7,654 nucleotides of DNA from an uncultured Clostridia bacterium (GTDB taxonomy: Bacteria; Bacillota; Clostridia; Christensenellales; UBA1242): assembly GCA_944363385.1 (NCBI GenBank), contig CALVUB010000037.1, positions 1 to 7,654 of the forward strand, read 5' to 3'. Made by a program: the position numbers and the translations under genes. This document shows, in pieces, positions 5,185 to 7,654 of the stretch. The notes beneath the pieces were generated by a model. That model was given only the letters and a program-made list of their open reading frames with translations. It was not told the DNA's origin and did no database searches. The first letter of the stretch is position 1. Each line of letters opens with the position of its first letter.

Positions 5185-5741
5185 TAATCAACATTGATAA
5201 GCTTTACATAAATCATCTCATATATAGAAGGAGCATTGGTTTTCCATTTATGGATAGCTTCATTTGCCGCTTGCCTAGAAGGTGCTTTTATTCGCAGTTC
5301 AAACATTGGTGTTGTTATAAGCGGTTCGTAGATTTTCAATACAACATTGTAAGAACCATCTTCATTTTTTGTGTAAGTGGCGGTATATTCTTGCGCCGAT
5401 TTAACATTCAAACGATTTACTTGAAGGTAGTTTGAAATTTCTTCTCGCAAAGAAAGAGGAATTCGGCGATATAGGTGAGAAAGACACTCTCTGCCTTCAT
5501 AAGAAAGCGCAAAAAGTTTTTTGTCTTCAACATCACTGCTGAGTTTATACAAAAGCTTGCTATCCACCATGTCATGAATAATCGCTTTGCAATCCATATA
5601 ATTTTCAATCCAGTTGTTTTTAACAGAACAAATATCCAAAATTGAGTCTTCAGTCAAAGGAATTTCCATTTTGTCAATAACAAAAAGCATGGTGAGTTTT
5701 TCTAAAATTATTTGTTCTTTATCGGTAAGTATTTTGTCCAT
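5184..5741 (-). CDS. DUF4364 family protein
   Basis: A 185-residue soluble protein that resembles DUF4364, a family mainly of Clostridia with a predicted winged-helix N-terminus. The recognised layout is a leading helix (KEQIILEKLTMLFVIDKMEIPLTEDSILDI, roughly 8-38), a second helix ending in HDMVDSKLLY (about 55-66), a helix before an LSxEGRECL-type segment, then a basic SLREEI region (about 97-103). A C-terminal beta-rich half (about 115-185) has repeated strand-like stretches. The winged helix suggests DNA binding, but no target or biochemical role is established as far as I know. There is no Shine-Dalgarno site before the ATG, and the extended -10 box ends 6 nt upstream, which predicts a leaderless mRNA. 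The TAG stop overlaps the outer stem of the three-armed element by one base. Confidence 0.82.
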   Translation of the reverse strand: MDKILTDKEQIILEKLTMLFVIDKMEIPLTEDSILDICSVKNNWIENYMDCKAIIHDMVDSKLLYKLSSDVEDKKLFALSYEGRECLSHLYRRIPLSLREEISNYLQVNRLNVKSAQEYTATYTKNEDGSYNVVLKIYEPLITTPMFELRIKAPSRQAANEAIHKWKTNAPSIYEMIYVKLINVD

Positions 5742-5747
5742 AAAAAC

Positions 5748-5776
5748 ATGATAGCATTTTTTTTAAATTAAATCAA
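5748..5776 (-). promoter_or_regulatory. promoter of the DUF4364 gene, predicted leaderless start
   Basis: On the minus strand TTGATT (5776-5771), 17 bp, then TATCAT (5753-5748) preceded by TGC makes an extended -10 box. Only GTTTTT separates the -10 from the ATG at 5741. The usual 7-nt distance to +1 puts the transcription start at the A of the start codon. Confidence 0.75.
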
Positions 5777-5804
5777 TTTTTTTTGTAGATGTTACAATAT
5801 TACT

Positions 5805-5832
5805 TTGAAATTTTTAATGATTGTGCTAAAAT
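5805..5832 (+). promoter_or_regulatory. promoter of the 241-aa hypothetical gene
   Basis: TTGAAA (5805-5810), 16 bp, then TAAAAT (5827-5832) preceded by TGC as an extended -10. The start is expected near 5839, leaving a leader of about 38 nt with AGAGAGGTGA at 5864-5873. The promoter lies back to back with that of the DUF4364 gene, with the two -35 boxes about 30 bp apart. Confidence 0.7.
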
Positions 5833-5876
5833 ATAAAAAGTAAAAAGTATATTATGTAAAACAAGAGAGGTGAATT

Positions 5877-6602
5877 ATGCCAAATCAAGAAGTTGAAAAT
5901 GTGCTAAATGCTTGTGATGATCTTCTTTCTTGCAAATTTTTGGTTGCAGAATACAAAATTACAAAGGTTTTAAAAGCCATAGCCTCTTCAAGCGATGTAT
6001 GTTCTTTGATAAGCGAGTGTTTAGAGTCATATAACCGTGACAGAGAGTTTGCGCGCACTTTTATTCAAGATGGGCATGGTCAGTTTGCTTGCATTATGCC
6101 AACAGAAGAGTTTAAAATTGTGGCTTTGGTTTTTTGCACACTTGCCGATATTGACAACAAGAAAATCGACTTTACAGATTTTGTAAAGACCTATTTTGGC
6201 AAAGAAGAAAATGCTTTTGAAGGTTTTTTGGGTACAATGATTGTTCCATTTAGAGATTTGCTTGCCGAGGCATTTGGTTTTACCAAGTTAACCGAACAAG
6301 ATGAGCCTGCCAAGCAAGAGTCAAGTGATGATTTTGATGATGAGGACTATGAAGAAGAAAATCAAGACAAGTTTGAGGTGGCTGTAAAAATCGCTGTTCA
6401 GATTTTAAGTGAGCTTGAGGAGTGCAGATTTTCAAGGCAGATTGAGGACATTCATAACATTGCCTCTTCGATTGTGAAAACTTCATCGCTAAGAGATGAA
6501 ACAGTGTTGAAGGCGTTGACTGCGTCATTAAAATATGCAGGCAAGGGTATAAAACAAATTAAATTTTTGGTAAAAGAACTCTCTGACCTTGTGTTTGATT
6601 GA
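5877..6602 (+). CDS. hypothetical protein with two helical parts joined by an acidic linker
   Basis: A 241-residue protein I cannot assign. Residues 1-138 form a folded-looking part with hydrophobic helices (EEFKIVALVFCTLADI near 77-92; FRDLLAEAFGF near 125-135). Residues about 140-166 are very acidic (DDFDDEDYEEEN) and probably form a flexible linker. Residues 167-241 look like a helical bundle ending in a Lys-rich stretch. There is no signal peptide or convincing membrane segment, so it is presumably cytoplasmic. GAGAGGTG is 4-5 nt before the ATG, and an extended -10 promoter is present. It is transcribed divergently from the DUF4364 gene. Its TGA stop abuts the stop of the convergent pseudouridine synthase remnant, with its terminator inside that remnant. 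Reading frame well supported, function unknown. Confidence 0.85.
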   Translation: MPNQEVENVLNACDDLLSCKFLVAEYKITKVLKAIASSSDVCSLISECLESYNRDREFARTFIQDGHGQFACIMPTEEFKIVALVFCTLADIDNKKIDFTDFVKTYFGKEENAFEGFLGTMIVPFRDLLAEAFGFTKLTEQDEPAKQESSDDFDDEDYEEENQDKFEVAVKIAVQILSELEECRFSRQIEDIHNIASSIVKTSSLRDETVLKALTASLKYAGKGIKQIKFLVKELSDLVFD

Positions 6603-7432
6603 TTATTCTTCTAAAACCAATTTGAAATCATTTGGATAAGGCACTGAAAAAGTCAGTGTCTTTTTTAAATAAGGGTGATAAAAAGAAATATCTTTACAGA
6701 CAAGAGCGGTGTGGCCAATATTAGGAGACTTTAAACCATAAATCTCGTCTCCTAAAAGAGGGTGACTAATAGATGAGAGGTGAACGCGAATTTGATGTGT
6801 CCTGCCATGAACAAGAACAAGCTCAATCAGTGAAAGGTGGTTGTTTAGCTGTTTAAGCGGTTTGATAAAGGTTGTGGCTTGTTTTCCGTCAGTGGAGATA
6901 ACGCGTTTTCTATCATTGATGCCGTTTTCTTGAGTTGTAAGAATTGGCTGGTCGACAACCATATCTTTGTCGATTATGCCACAAGCACAAGTCCAGAGGT
7001 GTCTTTGTCAAGTCTGTTGACAACTCTAAGAGTGAAATTTGAGTCTTTTTTTGACATATAATAACATATTGCTCCAGCCAAGTTATTTGTATAATGAGAC
7101 CTATTTGGCATAGTTGAAAGTCCACTTGGCTTATTTACTAGTAGGTAGTATGCGTCTTCATATACTATATCTAGTGGTAGTATGCAATGCATAATAGTGG
7201 TTTTTCTGTTTGGATTGCTTGTTATTTTCAAAATATCATTCTTTTTCAAAGAAGAAGCTGTGTTTGCGATTTTATCATTGATAAGGATAAAACCAGGTTG
7301 TTTTCTAAGGTTTGTTATAAAGTTTTCTGAAAAGGCATTTTCTTTTAAAAAAATATAGACAGATTTGTAATCTTTGTTAATTTTAAAGCTTTTATAGCTT
7401 GTTTTATTTGCGATTTTTTTGTTTTTGTCCAT
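6603..7432 (-). pseudogene. RluA/RluD-type pseudouridine synthase, broken by an internal deletion and frameshift
   Basis: An intact enzyme of this family converts uridines in rRNA to pseudouridine. The first part (7432-6974, 152 residues) has a basic S4-like N-terminus, the LLVNKPSGLSTMPN segment and the catalytic motif NRLDKDTSG with D142, then stops right after GLVLVA. The second part resumes in another frame at GIIDKDMVVDQPI (from 6980) and runs through GRTHQIRVHL and HPLLGDEIYG to a normal C-terminus at 6603. Comparison with B. subtilis relatives from memory shows that the stretch from VAKN to the strand before GIID (about 25 residues) is missing, so roughly 75-80 bases and the frame were lost. 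The remaining sequence shows no other stop or decay, so the break may be recent or an assembly fault. The promoter is intact and predicts a leaderless mRNA. Which rRNA site it served cannot be told. Confidence 0.82.
6641..6666 (+). terminator. intrinsic terminator of the 241-aa gene, inside the convergent pseudogene
   Basis: CACTGA (6642-6647) pairs with TCAGTG (6653-6658), extended by a G-U pair at 6641/6659, around a 5-nt AAAAG loop. It is followed by TC and six T. It lies 39 nt past the plus-strand stop, within the C-terminal codons of the opposite gene. The minus strand has no matching T-tract. Confidence 0.6.
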
Positions 7433-7438
7433 AAAAAC

Positions 7439-7467
7439 ATTTTATCAGTTTTTTTTGATAAAAGCAA
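7439..7467 (-). promoter_or_regulatory. promoter of the pseudouridine synthase remnant, predicted leaderless start
   Basis: On the minus strand TTGCTT (7467-7462), 17 bp, then TAAAAT (7444-7439) preceded by TGA forms an extended -10 box. GTTTTT separates it from the ATG at 7432, exactly as in the DUF4364 gene, so +1 should be the A of ATG. No Shine-Dalgarno site is present. An 8-bp inverted repeat (TTTTATCA/TGATAAAA, 7440-7463) spans the -10 and spacer and could be an operator. Confidence 0.7.
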
Positions 7468-7547
7468 CTTTTTCTCTCTATTCAAAATAAATTGCTTTCT
7501 CTAATTATGTTTATTTTAAGATTTTTGTTGATTTTGGCTTTTTTTAG

Positions 7548-7575
7548 TTGACAATATTTTAAAAAAAAATATAAT
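7548..7575 (+). promoter_or_regulatory. consensus promoter of the T-box transcript
   Basis: A perfect TTGACA (7548-7553) and TATAAT (7570-7575) are separated by 16 bp of A/T-rich DNA. The start is expected near 7582, just before the T-box leader. Confidence 0.88.
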
Positions 7576-7581
7576 TATAAG

Positions 7582-7654
7582 AGTAAAAACGAGGATGAAA
7601 GATCAGTAACAAGCAGGTTGTTTTTTCAGAGAGACTGTTATTGGCTGAAAAACA
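7582..7654 (+). promoter_or_regulatory. T-box leader, 5' part of stem I (truncated by window end)
   Basis: The transcript begins with a GAGGATGAAAGATCAGTAAC stretch typical of the base of T-box stem I. AGAGAG follows at 7628-7633 and then the distal hairpin CTGTT...AACA carrying GGCTG at 7643-7647, matching the conserved AGAGAG and GNUG elements. T-box leaders bind uncharged tRNA and allow read-through of synthetase, amino-acid biosynthesis or transport genes when the matching tRNA is not charged. The specifier codon and the antiterminator are beyond the window, so the amino acid and the gene controlled cannot be told. Confidence 0.85.

Noticed and set aside
5055..5435. 126-residue plus-strand frame across the second three-armed element
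   Set aside because: It reads through the palindromic arms and then antisense to the DUF4364 gene. Its composition is not protein-like.
6880..7125. Short frames on both strands across the pseudogene junction as separate small genes
   Set aside because: None has a ribosome site or recognisable family. The minus-strand frames are explained by the broken pseudouridine synthase.
7182..7196. TATGCAATGCATA near-palindrome and the repeated TAGTATGC words around 7146-7190
   Set aside because: They lie inside coding sequence, are short, and no arrangement beyond chance was evident.

Overview
The window looks like chromosomal DNA from a low-GC Bacillota genome, probably an uncultured Clostridia-type lineage. 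The signs are A+T-rich coding sequence, strong Shine-Dalgarno sites, sigma-A-type promoters with TATAAT boxes, a T-box leader, a DUF4364 protein and a YjzC-like small protein. It is mostly housekeeping DNA with no phage, IS or CRISPR content. The unusual material is in the intergenic DNA and in gene starts.

Layout. 1-~205: a GC-rich, self-complementary segment (possible RNA of unknown type, cut by the window edge) followed by a terminator-like hairpin. 231-2975: promoter, then aspS (archaeal/eukaryal-type AspRS) and asnS as an apparent operon. 2980-3078: a striking element made of a 12-bp outer stem enclosing three perfect hairpins. 3086-3174: tRNA-Ser(GGA), with no room for a promoter of its own outside that element. 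3216-3246: bidirectional terminator shared with a 52-codon YjzC-like gene on the minus strand (3250-3408). 3546-4028: orphan hypothetical gene with its own consensus promoter and terminator. 4115-4961: HIT-family hydrolase plus RNase HI (GTG start), 7 bp apart. 5071-5184: a second outer-stem-plus-three-hairpins element, at the stop codon of a minus-strand DUF4364 gene (5184-5741). 5877-6602: unknown two-part protein with an acidic linker. Its stop abuts the stop of a convergent, broken RluA/RluD-type pseudouridine synthase (6603-7432). 7548-7654: consensus promoter and the 5' part of a T-box leader running off the window.

How the genes fit together. Translation and RNA metabolism dominate: charging of Asp/Asn tRNAs, a serine tRNA, RNase H, a decayed rRNA pseudouridine synthase and a T-box that presumably controls another aminoacylation or amino-acid gene. 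The DUF4364 gene and the synthase remnant share an identical start module: an extended -10 box ending exactly 6 nt before ATG-GAC-AAA with no Shine-Dalgarno site. This predicts leaderless mRNAs. Every other gene in the window has a normal Shine-Dalgarno leader.

The best candidates for something undescribed are the two three-armed elements and the paired leaderless starts. All statements come from reading the sequence; no database or folding program was run.
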